Positions 13,612 to 21,018 are shown, counted from the first letter of the stretch. The stretch: DNA of 47,849 bases from Bifidobacterium samirii (GCF_003952945.1 NZ_QXGK01000020.1:1-47849), one strand, 5' to 3'. The notes: a model not told the origin generated them from the sequence alone. Translations and numbers: made by a program.

Positions 13612-13868
13612 GCGCCGGCGTCTGGGAGCAGCTGCTCGACACCGGCCACGCCATCACCAGCCTCGACCAGGTCGCGCCCGGCGACGTCGCGTTCCTCACC
13701 GGCGCCGACTTCGGACTCCTCGCGTTCACCGTCACCCGCATCGAACGACACCCCGAAAAAGGCGTCACGCTCCTGTTCATGGGCGAACACCGCCGCTACC
13801 AGATCGGCGCGCCCAGCCGCCTCCAGCTCGCGTTCGCACTCAGGAAGGACACGCCATGCAGGGAGTAG
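13608..13868 (+). CDS. Hypothetical early protein, 86 aa
   Basis: It starts by ATGA overlap with the previous gene (MSAGVWEQLLDTG). The core ITSLDQVAPGDVAFLTGADFG, then TVTRIERHPEKGVTLLF, resembles a small beta-barrel of the kind found in phage-operon proteins of unknown role. No catalytic residues are evident. It overlaps the next gene by 13 bases. Confidence 0.65.
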   Translation: MSAGVWEQLLDTGHAITSLDQVAPGDVAFLTGADFGLLAFTVTRIERHPEKGVTLLFMGEHRRYQIGAPSRLQLAFALRKDTPCRE

Positions 13869-14206
13869 CGCTCGCACCGGCCGACCCGTGGCCCGCCACG
13901 TACATGGAGGCGCTGCGCACCCGGATGGACGGGCGGGCGGCAAGCCTGTCCATCGGCCACGTGACGCGCGTCCCGGACCCGGACGCGCTCGACGCGCTGG
14001 CCGACGCGCTCACGGAGCGGCGCACCTGGATCGGCATGCAGTGCGCGCTGGCCGTGGACATGACCCGCGCCGGGGCCACGGTCCGGCTCCTGCCCACCCC
14101 CGCCGACCCCGGGTCCGCGCACGCGCTCATCGGCCCGCTCGGCATCGCGCTGATCATCGGATGGTGCCATGCGGCCGCCAGGGAGGCGCGCCATGCACAC
14201 GCCTGA
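13856..14206 (+). CDS. Hypothetical early protein, 116 aa
   Basis: The protein starts at ATG 13856 inside the preceding gene, with AGGAAGGA about ten bases upstream. It is Ala-rich, has a basic segment (TRMDGRAASLSIGHVTRV) and a hydrophobic C-terminal stretch (ALIGPLGIALIIGWCHAAA) that may be membrane-associated. No family was recognised. Codon use fits its neighbours. Confidence 0.6.
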   Translation: MQGVALAPADPWPATYMEALRTRMDGRAASLSIGHVTRVPDPDALDALADALTERRTWIGMQCALAVDMTRAGATVRLLPTPADPGSAHALIGPLGIALIIGWCHAAAREARHAHA

Positions 14207-14384
14207 ACCCCGCCGCCGCTGCCGGTACCCGTACACCACGTGCCTGCTGCTGGCCGTGAGCGTCCTGGCGTGCGGCGTGTGGCTCGTCACCCACGACGCG
14301 TGCATGCACCCGGTCGGCAACACGCTCGCCGCCCTGTGGGGCGCGGTCTGCGCGCCGCTGCTCATCCTGCACATCCTCGGCTAG
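14193..14384 (+). CDS. Small membrane protein, 63 aa
   Basis: It starts at MHTPEPRRR (14193) after CAGGGAGGCG. A basic N-terminus is followed by two hydrophobic helices (TTCLLLAVSVLACGVWLVTH and LAALWGAVCAPLLILHILG). No family was recognised. It overlaps the previous gene by 14 bases. A hairpin, CCCGCCAC/GTGGCGGG-like (about 14394-14411), follows the stop and may attenuate readthrough. Confidence 0.6.
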   Translation: MHTPEPRRRCRYPYTTCLLLAVSVLACGVWLVTHDACMHPVGNTLAALWGAVCAPLLILHILG

Positions 14385-14491
14385 ACCACACCCCGCCACC
14401 TGTGGCGGGAACCGGGCGCGCGCGGCCGCCCCGGGCCGGTCCGACACCGGCCGCGCCCACGACACCAACCACCATCAAGGAAGGAAACAGC

Positions 14492-14779
14492 ATGACCGCC
14501 AAAACCACGCAGCCGCCGGCATCGCCGGCGGACGAGGGCGAAAGCCTGTTCGAATGGCCCCTGACGCCCGAGGTGCGCACGATGGGCGCCGGCGAGCTCC
14601 TCGACAGCCTGTACGAGACGATCCACCGGCTCAACCGGTGCCGCCAGTGGGACCGCACGCTCCTGCTGCCGCGCTTCGGCGACGTCGTCGTGGACCGCGA
14701 CCGGCGCACCATCAGCGCACGCTGCATGTGGAAGCGTAAGCCCGCCTACCGGCTCGACGGCGAGGGAGGCGCGCAGTGA
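14492..14779 (+). CDS. Hypothetical early protein preceding ssb
   Basis: This 95-residue protein has AAGGAAGGAAA before its ATG. It has an acidic N-terminus, a helical centre (MGAGELLDSLYETIHRLNR) and a basic beta-like C-terminus (GDVVVDRDRRTISARCMWKRK). No family was recognised. The stop overlaps the GTG start of the single-strand binding protein gene, suggesting coupled expression and a role near DNA replication. Confidence 0.65.
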   Translation: MTAKTTQPPASPADEGESLFEWPLTPEVRTMGAGELLDSLYETIHRLNRCRQWDRTLLLPRFGDVVVDRDRRTISARCMWKRKPAYRLDGEGGAQ

Positions 14780-15315
14780 GCGGCGAGACCGTCATCACCG
14801 TCGTCGGCAACCTCACCGCCGACCCCGAACCACGCACCACCGGCACGGGCACGAGCGTCACCGGGTTCACCATCGCGTCCACGCCGCGCAACTACAACCG
14901 CCAGACCGGCCAGTTCGAGGCCGGGCAGACGCTGTTCATGCGCTGCTCGGCATGGCGTGACCTGGCCGACCACTGCGCCCAGACGCTCGCCAAGGGCATG
15001 CGCGTGATCGCGCAGGGCCGGCTCCAGCAGCGCTCCTATCAGGCGCAGGACGGCACGAACCGCACCGTGGTGGAACTGCAGGTCGACGAGATCGGCCCGT
15101 CCCTGCGCTACGCGACCGCCCGGGTCACCCGCATCGACCACGGGCCCGGCAACGGCACCGGAGCGGCGCCGGCGGGCGGCTTCTCGTCCGCGCCCGTCTA
15201 CGGCGCGCAGCCGGGCGCATGGCCCGGCCCGCCCCCGACCGTACCGGACGACCCGTGGGCCGCCGTCGGCTTCGCGCCGGCCGCGCCCGCACCGAGCGAC
15301 GAACCCGAATTCTAG
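14776..15315 (+). CDS. ssb: Single-stranded DNA-binding protein
   Basis: This 179-residue SSB starts at GTG 14776, overlapping the preceding stop. The OB-fold spans about residues 1-118: VITVVGNLTADPEPR, VTGFTIASTPR, LFMRCSAWRDLADHCAQTLAKGMRVIAQGRLQQRSY. A Gly/Pro/Ala-rich linker follows, ending in the acidic tip SDEPEF, a variant of the usual DDxPF-type tail that recruits replication partners. It serves phage DNA replication with the initiator immediately downstream. Confidence 0.95.
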   Translation: MSGETVITVVGNLTADPEPRTTGTGTSVTGFTIASTPRNYNRQTGQFEAGQTLFMRCSAWRDLADHCAQTLAKGMRVIAQGRLQQRSYQAQDGTNRTVVELQVDEIGPSLRYATARVTRIDHGPGNGTGAAPAGGFSSAPVYGAQPGAWPGPPPTVPDDPWAAVGFAPAAPAPSDEPEF

Positions 15316-15327
15316 AAAGGACAGACC

Positions 15328-16350
15328 ATGACCTGGTGGATGGTCGACGACGCCCTCTACGACTCTCCGAGCATGGAAAAGGTCAGCGCGGAGGCGCTCG
15401 GTGTGCACACCATCATGTGCTCCTACGTCGGCAGGCGCATGTTCAGCGACGACTTCGACGGATGCTTCACGATCAAACGCGTCGAACTCGTCACCCGCAT
15501 CTTCGGCAGACCGCCCACGCCCCGCAAGCTCCGTACCATCATCGCGGAGCTCACCGAAGCGGGCATGTGGTGCGATCTGGGAGAGGACCGGTACCGGCTC
15601 GTCGAGGCCCCGCCGTTCGGCAAGTTCTCCAACAACCCGCAACTGCGCAAGAAACGATCCGAGGCCGGCAAGGCCGGAGGAAAGGCATCGGGACGTTCAC
15701 GACGCACCAAAGCCGAAGCACGTGCTTCGGGGGAAAACGAAGCAAACAACGAAGCACATGCTTCGGAAACGCTCTGGCAAACTGACGGCAAAACGAAGCA
15801 ACCGGATACCCTAACCGATACCTATACCGATAATCCCCCCTACCCCCCGGAAGCAGCCGAAGCCGGGCCAGCGCCGGACGATCCTGTCCGGCACGCCGAC
15901 GAGCGCACCCGCCGCCTCGTGCGGGACGCGTACCCCGGACGCCGCGGCCGGCGGGCGGACGCCGACCGGGCCGTGGACGAGACGCTGGCCGACTGCGACG
16001 CGCGGACCCTGTACGCGAGCGTGGTCCGCTACTCCAGAGCCGTCGAGGCCGGGAGCGTGCTGCGCCGCGACGTGCCGTCCCTGCCCGAATGGCTCCATGA
16101 CGGGCAATGGCGCCGATGGCAGCCCGACCGGCCCAGCAGCTACGAATGGGGCACCGTCACCCGCGACTGGATCCGCGAGCACATCGAACAACGGGTCCCC
16201 GCAGGAGCGTTCACCGCCGACCACGAGCGCGACTTCTGGGCCAGCGTCAAGACCGGCACCAGCCCCGACGAGGCCTCCCAGGCCATCGTCGACGAACTCA
16301 CCCGACGCGCCAGGCGCATCGAGACCATGCAGGGCGAGGCAGCGCAATGA
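15328..16350 (+). CDS. Replication initiator-like protein
   Basis: This 340-residue protein starts after GAAAGGACAGACC. The N-terminus (TWWMVDDALYDSPSMEKVSA, then a winged-helix segment through FGRPPTPRKLRTIIAELTEAG) is typical of phage replisome organiser proteins. A basic Gly/Lys linker (KKRSEAGKAGGKASGRSRRT) leads into a disordered acidic region. A helical C-terminal domain (about residues 190-340) may contact the helicase or loader. Inside the linker codons are six CGAAGCA iterons and an AT-richer stretch, so the replication origin probably lies within the gene, as in the lambda O gene. Confidence 0.75.
   Translation: MTWWMVDDALYDSPSMEKVSAEALGVHTIMCSYVGRRMFSDDFDGCFTIKRVELVTRIFGRPPTPRKLRTIIAELTEAGMWCDLGEDRYRLVEAPPFGKFSNNPQLRKKRSEAGKAGGKASGRSRRTKAEARASGENEANNEAHASETLWQTDGKTKQPDTLTDTYTDNPPYPPEAAEAGPAPDDPVRHADERTRRLVRDAYPGRRGRRADADRAVDETLADCDARTLYASVVRYSRAVEAGSVLRRDVPSLPEWLHDGQWRRWQPDRPSSYEWGTVTRDWIREHIEQRVPAGAFTADHERDFWASVKTGTSPDEASQAIVDELTRRARRIETMQGEAAQ
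15713..15800. other. Putative replication origin: six CGAAGCA iterons
   Basis: CGAAGCA occurs at 15714, 15738, 15750 and 15794, and inverted at 15723 and 15759. The pairs at 15713-15730 (CCGAAGCACGTGCTTCGG, a perfect palindrome) and 15750-15765 are palindromic. An AT-richer stretch with repeated ACCGATA motifs follows (15801-15833). Iterons followed by an unwinding-like region inside the initiator gene match the layout of lambdoid origins. Confidence 0.7.
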
Positions 16351-16784
16351 GCGGCCGGAGGACCCCGGACGGGCCCAGCCCGGACACGCGCCGCACTGTC
16401 CTGGCCCGCGACGGGTGGAAATGCGCCATCTGCGGCCGGAACATCGACCACCGGTGGAGCGGGTTCAGCATCCACCACCGGCTCAAACGCAGCCAGGGCC
16501 ACGGATACGACGGCCTGCACGAACCGGGCAACCTGCTGCCCCTGTGCGGCAGCGGCTCGGACGGCTGCCACGGCTGGGTCCACGGCAAGGCCGGCGACAC
16601 CGCCTACCGGCTCGGCTACCTCGTCCCCTCATGGCAGGACCCCACCCACACGCCCGTCTACTACCGCCGCCACGGCTGGCAACTGCTCGCCCATGACGGC
16701 ACCCGCCGCCCCACCGTCCCGCCCGACGGCATGGACGCCTGGATCGGCGACATCACCCACGACCACGAAAGGAAGCAATCATGA
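16347..16784 (+). CDS. HNH endonuclease
   Basis: This 145-residue protein overlaps the initiator stop by ATGA. The HNH fold is clear: RTVLARDGWKCAICGRNI, then FSIHHRLKRSQGHGYDGLHEPGNLLPLCGSGSDGCHGWVHG. It has the two CxxC-type zinc positions, the histidine pair and the Asn of the motif. HNH proteins in this position may nick DNA for replication or recombination. The substrate is unknown. Confidence 0.9.
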   Translation: MSGRRTPDGPSPDTRRTVLARDGWKCAICGRNIDHRWSGFSIHHRLKRSQGHGYDGLHEPGNLLPLCGSGSDGCHGWVHGKAGDTAYRLGYLVPSWQDPTHTPVYYRRHGWQLLAHDGTRRPTVPPDGMDAWIGDITHDHERKQS

Positions 16785-17473
16785 CCGACACCACGACCAC
16801 CACCGACGGCACGACCACGACCGCCGGCGCCGACGCCACGACGACGCCCCCGCCGCCACTGCCGCCAAGCCGGACCCCGCTGCTCCTGTGGATCGACACC
16901 GAAACCACCGGCGCCGACCGCGACCGGGCCCGTCTGCTCGAGATCGGCATGGTCGCCACCCCATTGGACGCGTCCGGCGACATCGACGAATTCCATTCCA
17001 TCGTCCGCCCCGACCGTCTCGACGTCTACGAGTGCGACATCGACGCGCTGCGCATGCACCTGGACAACGGCCTCCTCGACGACGTGTGGTACACCGACCC
17101 CGACGAGAACGCCTACCAGCCCGTCGCCAACGACCTGACCGAATGGCTCGACCGGCTCGCCGAACACCACCTGCTCATCCCCGCCGGCACCAACGTGGAC
17201 TGGGACCTCGACGTCATCACCCGGCAACTCGCCCCGTCCGGCGAACACGGCCAATGGCTCCGCGAGCGCCTCCAGCATCGCAAGCTCGACCTCAGCTCGT
17301 TCCGCATCGCCCGGCAGGCCCTCGCCGACGGCGCGGCCGGCCGGCATGCCACGGGCCGGCCGCACGAGGGCGCCGTCCACCGCGTCATGGACTGCATCCG
17401 ACGCGACCGCAACGAATACGCCGTCATCCTCGACGAACTGCGCGCCGTCCGCACCGAAGGAGACCCGCGATGA
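16781..17473 (+). CDS. Orn-like DEDDh 3'-5' exonuclease
   Basis: This 230-residue protein begins with a Thr-rich linker and then has the DEDDh motifs: WIDTETTGAD (Asp/Glu of ExoI, about residues 37-46), NVDWDLDVI (ExoII) and HRVMDCIRRD (ExoIII His and Asp). KLDLSSF and HRVMDCIR resemble the oligoribonuclease DVS and HRALDDIR signatures, so it is closer to Orn than to DnaQ. It may degrade short oligonucleotides or proofread. It overlaps both neighbours by ATGA. Confidence 0.8.
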   Translation: MTDTTTTTDGTTTTAGADATTTPPPPLPPSRTPLLLWIDTETTGADRDRARLLEIGMVATPLDASGDIDEFHSIVRPDRLDVYECDIDALRMHLDNGLLDDVWYTDPDENAYQPVANDLTEWLDRLAEHHLLIPAGTNVDWDLDVITRQLAPSGEHGQWLRERLQHRKLDLSSFRIARQALADGAAGRHATGRPHEGAVHRVMDCIRRDRNEYAVILDELRAVRTEGDPR

Positions 17474-17889
17474 GCACCGTACCGACATCGCCGACCACCC
17501 CGGACATGGTGGAGCATCCCGCCCACTACACGCGCTCGCATCCGGGCATGGAGTGCATCCAGCTGACCGGCGACTGCACCTTCTGCATGGGCAACTGCTG
17601 CAAATACCTATGGCGCTACCGATCCAAGGGCCACCCGGTCGAGGACCTGCGCAAGGCGCAATGGTATCTGCGAGAGTCCATCGCCCGAAACGAACCGGTC
17701 AGATGGACGCTCACCCAGACGCGCATCCTCATCCGCCTGCGAGGCGAGGCCGAACGGGACGGCAACGAACCCGAATACCGCGTATGGCGCGACCTCGCCA
17801 TCGGAGACGTACACGAGGCGCTACTGGCGCTCGCGGACCTCATCGAACATATGTACGAATACGACACGGAGAAGGAGACGCAACGATGA
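17470..17889 (+). CDS. DUF3310 protein
   Basis: This 139-residue protein has the DUF3310 hallmark VEHPAHYTRSHPGMECIQLT, then MGNCCKYLWRYRSKGHPVEDLRKAQWYL. This domain is common in phages as a small nucleotide-kinase-associated or regulatory protein of unknown activity. The C-terminal helical extension (IRLRGEAERDG to MYEYDTEKE) is less conserved. ATGA overlaps on both sides place it in the replication operon. Confidence 0.85.
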   Translation: MSTVPTSPTTPDMVEHPAHYTRSHPGMECIQLTGDCTFCMGNCCKYLWRYRSKGHPVEDLRKAQWYLRESIARNEPVRWTLTQTRILIRLRGEAERDGNEPEYRVWRDLAIGDVHEALLALADLIEHMYEYDTEKETQR

Positions 17890-18344
17890 GCGACGAGATC
17901 AGCGACGACATCGACGGGCCCGTCGCACGGTACAGCCGGCCGCATGCCGTCACGTACGCGTGCGGACGCTGCCGCAAACGCTTCCCCCGCCTGTGCAGGG
18001 ATGGCCTGTGCCGCACATGCCATCACACGGTCCTGACGGACGGCGCCGTATCGGGCGGCACGATCGAGACCCGCACGGACACGGAACCGCCCATCAGCAC
18101 GCGCGGCATGAGCGAATACTGCGGCAACGGGCACAAGTGGACCCCGAAGACCACCCGGTGGCGGTACAGGGACAGGGGCGGCCGGCACGGGCGCGGCTGG
18201 GAGCGCGACTGCCTGCTGTGCAAGCAGAAGAGCGACGGACGCGCCCACATGGGCAAGAACGTCAAGGGCCGCAACGTCACCATCGTCATCGGCAAAAACG
18301 GCACCCGCTGGATCAGCGGCCAACCAGGAGGAGTGGAGCAATGA
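17886..18344 (+). CDS. Double zinc-ribbon phage protein
   Basis: This 152-residue protein has one zinc ribbon, CGRCRKRFPRLCRDGLCRTC (about residues 22-41), and a second looser CGNGHKW...CLLCKQKS pair (about 79-116). A basic C-terminus (MGKNVKGRNVTIVIGKNGTR) follows. It is likely nucleic-acid binding, but the family is not recognised. ATGA overlaps both sides. Confidence 0.7.
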   Translation: MSDEISDDIDGPVARYSRPHAVTYACGRCRKRFPRLCRDGLCRTCHHTVLTDGAVSGGTIETRTDTEPPISTRGMSEYCGNGHKWTPKTTRWRYRDRGGRHGRGWERDCLLCKQKSDGRAHMGKNVKGRNVTIVIGKNGTRWISGQPGGVEQ

Positions 18345-18535
18345 CCAACACCACCACGACCGACCCCACGCCCACCGGACGCGTCCACACCATCGACACC
18401 ATCCGCGACATGATCGACGACCTCGGCCTCATCGCCACCACCCCATACAAGCCGATCGACCCCGACCACTACCCGCAGGCGCTCGCCGACCTCATGCTCA
18501 CCTACGGCACGCCCACCTACCTCGAATACGACTGA
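18341..18535 (+). CDS. Small hypothetical protein, 64 aa
   Basis: This 64-residue protein has CAGGAGGAG before the ATG. Its N-terminus is Thr/Pro-rich; a helical core follows (TIDTIRDMIDDLGLIATTPY) with an acidic C-terminus (YPQALADLMLTYGTPTYLE). No family was recognised; it ends the tightly overlapped replication block. Confidence 0.6.
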   Translation: MTNTTTTDPTPTGRVHTIDTIRDMIDDLGLIATTPYKPIDPDHYPQALADLMLTYGTPTYLEYD

Positions 18536-18546
18536 AAGACCATGCA

Positions 18547-18933
18547 ATGAACGCTGAAAACACTGAATCCAACGCTGAAAACACCGAAACCGCCACCACC
18601 CGCGAGCGCCGTCTCCAATCGCTTGCGTGGCATCGGGGCGTGCGTGAGGGCATCCGCTGGGCGCAGGGCAACGCGGATGGGCCGCTGTCCGACCCGTACG
18701 ACGGCAGGCGCGAGACGGACAGGCCGATCGAGAGCGTGACGGTCGTCTACCACGCGCCCGACGGCCAACAGGCGCTCATGGCATGCGCATCACACAACCA
18801 GTGGGACCGCTGGACCGCAGCCGTCCTGCTGAACGACGGCACCGCCGTGCGCGGCAGGAAACTCCGCCCCATCCTGGGCAACGTGTGCGCACTAATCGCC
18901 CACGACGTCCAGGACATCCACTTCGACGACTGA
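18547..18933 (+). CDS. Hypothetical protein, 128 aa
   Basis: The N-terminus is encoded by two copies of a 21-base repeat giving NAENTES and NAENTET. The remainder (RRLQSLAWHRGVREGIRWAQG, TVVYHAPDGQQALMACASHNQWDRWTAAVLL) looks like a small alpha/beta phage protein without recognised motifs. It has a poor ribosome site (GAAAGACC region) and stands apart from its upstream neighbour by 11 bases. Confidence 0.6.
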   Translation: MNAENTESNAENTETATTRERRLQSLAWHRGVREGIRWAQGNADGPLSDPYDGRRETDRPIESVTVVYHAPDGQQALMACASHNQWDRWTAAVLLNDGTAVRGRKLRPILGNVCALIAHDVQDIHFDD

Positions 18934-18953
18934 CCACCACGACGAAACAGCCA

Positions 18954-18989
18954 GCGAGCGCCCTCATCATCATCGATGACGGCGCTCGC
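18954..18989. repeat. Inverted repeat in front of serine recombinase gene
   Basis: GCGAGCGCC at 18954-18962 is the exact inverse of GGCGCTCGC at 18981-18989, and the loop contains the palindrome TCATCGATGA. It lies 12 bases before the recombinase start. It could be a recombination site, an operator or a hairpin that controls recombinase expression. Confidence 0.55.
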
Positions 18990-19000
18990 GGGAGGGAGGA

Positions 19001-19639
19001 ATGGTTTCGATGATCTATGGGTATGTCAGGGTGAGCACCGACCGGCAGACCGTGGAGAACCAGCGGTTCGAGATCGACCGGTTCTGCGGGCGTGAGCATA
19101 TGGAGGTCGGCGTGTGGTTCGAGGAGACCATCAGCGGCACCAAGGCCGTCGACAAGCGTGAGCTGGGGAGGCTGCTCGGGACGATGCGGGAGGGCGACCT
19201 GATCGTCTGCTCCGAGCTGTCGCGGCTGGGGCGAAGCCTGTTCATGATCATGGACGTGCTCAACCGTTGCATGGAGCGGGGCGTGCGGGTCTGGACGGTC
19301 AAGGAGGGGTACCGGCTGGGCGACGACATCCAGAGCAAGGTCCTCGCGTTCGCGTTCGGCCTGTCCGCCGAGATCGAACGCAACCTCATCAGCCAGCGCA
19401 CGAAGGAGGCGCTGGCGCGTCGAAGGGCCGAGGGCGTGACGCTGGGGCGGCCGGTCGGGGCGATGAGCGACCTGAGCAAGACCAAGCTCGGCCCGCATAT
19501 CGACGAGATCCGGGACATGCTCGACATGGGCATGAGCAACGCCGCCATAGCCCGCGTGTACGGCGTGCACCGGGCCACGGTCGGCCGGTTCGTCGAGACC
19601 AGGATCAACTGCCCCGAGGAAGGAGGGGGCCGTGGCTGA
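19001..19639 (+). CDS. Serine recombinase (resolvase/invertase family)
   Basis: This 212-residue protein has the resolvase N-terminal domain with nucleophile Ser12 in YGYVRVSTDRQ, then LIVCSELSRLGRSL with the catalytic Ser-Arg pair. The long E-helix (LAFAFGLSAEIERNLISQR) and a C-terminal helix-turn-helix (MSNAAIARVYGVHRATVGRF) complete a small serine recombinase. GGGAGGGAGGA precedes the ATG; a second ATG at 19010 is also possible. The prophage already has a tyrosine integrase, so this enzyme more likely inverts or resolves an internal segment. No inverted gene pair is visible at the tail genes in this copy. Confidence 0.92.
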   Translation: MVSMIYGYVRVSTDRQTVENQRFEIDRFCGREHMEVGVWFEETISGTKAVDKRELGRLLGTMREGDLIVCSELSRLGRSLFMIMDVLNRCMERGVRVWTVKEGYRLGDDIQSKVLAFAFGLSAEIERNLISQRTKEALARRRAEGVTLGRPVGAMSDLSKTKLGPHIDEIRDMLDMGMSNAAIARVYGVHRATVGRFVETRINCPEEGGGRG

Positions 19640-19838
19640 CTGGAGGGATCGGGCGTCGTGCCGGGGCATGGATCCGGATATGTGGTTCTCGACCGAGCGG
19701 TCGTGGCGGACGAGGCGTGCGATCCGTGTGTGCGCGTCGTGTCCGGTACGTGTGGAGTGCAGACGGTTCGCCGATGAGCATGCGCGGTATGGCGGGTATC
19801 CGCTGATCGGCGTGTGGGGCGGCGAATGGCGCGGCTGA
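19632..19838 (+). CDS. WhiB-like transcription factor
   Basis: This 68-residue protein starts at GTG 19632 after GAGGAAGGAGGG and overlaps the recombinase end. It has the four iron-sulfur cysteines (Cys10, Cys34, Cys37, Cys43, in the order C...CxxC...C) and the GVWGG turn (residues 60-64). WhiB proteins bind the principal sigma factor and are often carried by actinophages. It may switch transcription from early to late genes or modify host regulation. Confidence 0.9.
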   Translation: MADWRDRASCRGMDPDMWFSTERSWRTRRAIRVCASCPVRVECRRFADEHARYGGYPLIGVWGGEWRG

Positions 19839-19857
19839 CCGGCCGTCGGGCATGAAA

Positions 19858-19890
19858 AGGCCCCGGGGGTAAAGGCAGGAACCCGGGGCC
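19858..19890 (+). terminator. GC-rich hairpin after whiB-like gene
   Basis: GGCCCCGGG and CCCGGGGCC form a stem around about 13 bases, following the WhiB-like stop by 20 bases. No T run follows, so efficiency is uncertain. Confidence 0.5.
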
Positions 19891-19956
19891 GGCGTGATTG
19901 AAGGAAGTGTCACAACCAGGACATGACCATACCCATCTTGCGGAAGGAATCCCAGC

Positions 19957-20733
19957 ATGCCCGCGTGTCAGCACTGCCACACATCCGTCGCCCGCCCCTA
20001 CACGCTCTGCCAGGCGTGCGAGAGCCTGCTCTTCCGCACGCTCCTGCAACTCGCCAAGGACCTCGAACCGCTGCGCGACTCGCTCGACGCGACCCTGCAC
20101 CCCGGCGGCCACCAGCCCACCCGCACCATCACCCCGACCGCACCCACACCACTACGACTGGACGTGCTCGACCTGCTCGACACCATCGACGCGACCGGCA
20201 GCGAACTGCTGCGCCGCCTCAACGGCGTCGACGCCCAACAATGGAACCGCGTCGCCACCGACGTGGACACGCACACCACGCTCTGGTGCATCGCCGGACA
20301 CCCACGCCTCGCCACCTACCCCGACGCCGGCCTCACGCTCGACACGTTCGCCCGCCTCAGCGCCCAGACCGACCGCATCATCGACCCGCCCGAACACCGG
20401 CGCGAGATCGGCCCGTGCGACACGTGCGCCACCATGCTCACCGCAGGCCCCCACGACCAATGGGTCACCTGCCCCGCATGCGAGCGCGTGCAGCGCGTCC
20501 AGACCGTACGCCTGCGACGACTCGAACGCCTGTGCTTCGACGACACCCGCCGCGGATCCGCAGCCGAAATCGCACGCGCGTTCACCGACGCGGGCATCAC
20601 CGTCAGACGCGGCACCATCAACATCTGGAAAAACCGAGGCATCATCCCCACCGACACCCACGGCAACATCGCCTACTGCGACGTCTACCGGCGCGTCATC
20701 GCACCCACCAGCTTGACAAACCGACGACTGTAA
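19957..20733 (+). CDS. Zinc-ribbon and helix-turn-helix protein
   Basis: This 258-residue protein opens with CQHCHTSVARPYTLCQAC (zinc ribbon), has a helical middle, a second ribbon (CDTCATMLTAGPHDQWVTCPAC, two CxxC pairs), and a C-terminal helix-turn-helix (SAAEIARAFTDAGITVRRGTI). It is presumably a DNA-binding regulator or packaging-site protein, placed at the early-late boundary. CGGAAGGAATCC precedes the ATG. The specific family is not recognised. Confidence 0.7.
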   Translation: MPACQHCHTSVARPYTLCQACESLLFRTLLQLAKDLEPLRDSLDATLHPGGHQPTRTITPTAPTPLRLDVLDLLDTIDATGSELLRRLNGVDAQQWNRVATDVDTHTTLWCIAGHPRLATYPDAGLTLDTFARLSAQTDRIIDPPEHRREIGPCDTCATMLTAGPHDQWVTCPACERVQRVQTVRLRRLERLCFDDTRRGSAAEIARAFTDAGITVRRGTINIWKNRGIIPTDTHGNIAYCDVYRRVIAPTSLTNRRL

Positions 20734-20760
20734 CCGACAATAGCCAGTGGATAACTGTAA

Positions 20761-20793
20761 GCGAAGGCCCGGGAAACACCCCCGGGCCTTCGC
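20761..20793 (+). terminator. Hairpin terminator before second tRNA-like element
   Basis: GCGAAGGCCCGGG at 20761-20773 pairs perfectly with CCCGGGCCTTCGC at 20781-20793. A T run is lacking after it. It separates the HTH gene from the tRNA-like element at 20872. Confidence 0.6.
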
Positions 20794-20871
20794 ATATCCA
20801 CTCACATGGGCGGCCCCCGATCGGGCGGCGCAGGAGTCCACACCCCGCGCCGAATCATGTCCGCCCGCCAA

Positions 20872-20968
20872 GGCTTGCGTGCCCGAGAGGACTAAAGGAC
20901 CCCGCCGTGAGGCGCGGTGTGGAGCAAACACCGACACTCCACCGCGGATTCGAATCCCGCCCAAGCCA
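20872..20968 (+). tRNA. Class II tRNA-like element (Leu or Ser form)
   Basis: Acceptor strands GGCTTG and CAAGCC pair over six bases with a seventh mismatched; the discriminator is A, followed by CC. The D-loop GAGAGGACTAAA has the class II look. A long variable arm with a perfect six-base stem GTGGAG/CTCCAC (20919-20924 and 20937-20942) is diagnostic of tRNA-Leu/Ser. The T-arm has TTCGAAT with four of five pairs. The anticodon loop CGTGAGGC is one base too long and lacks a clear U33, so GAG (Leu) or TGA (Ser) cannot be settled. It is likely phage-encoded and perhaps decayed. Confidence 0.55.
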
Positions 20969-21018
20969 CCTCACCCACCATCGGAGGCGCGAGCATGCCT
21001 CCCACCCGATCCGACCGC

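Noticed and set aside
12963-13868. Long rightward open frame across 12963-13868
   Set aside because: It spans a tRNA-like element and two well-supported genes in another frame, has no ribosome site, and is extremely Arg/Pro/His-rich as expected of a GC-rich shadow.
15713-15800. CRISPR-like array from repeated CGAAGCA units
   Set aside because: The repeats are only seven bases, in both orientations and inside a coding sequence, with no uniform spacers; iterons fit better.
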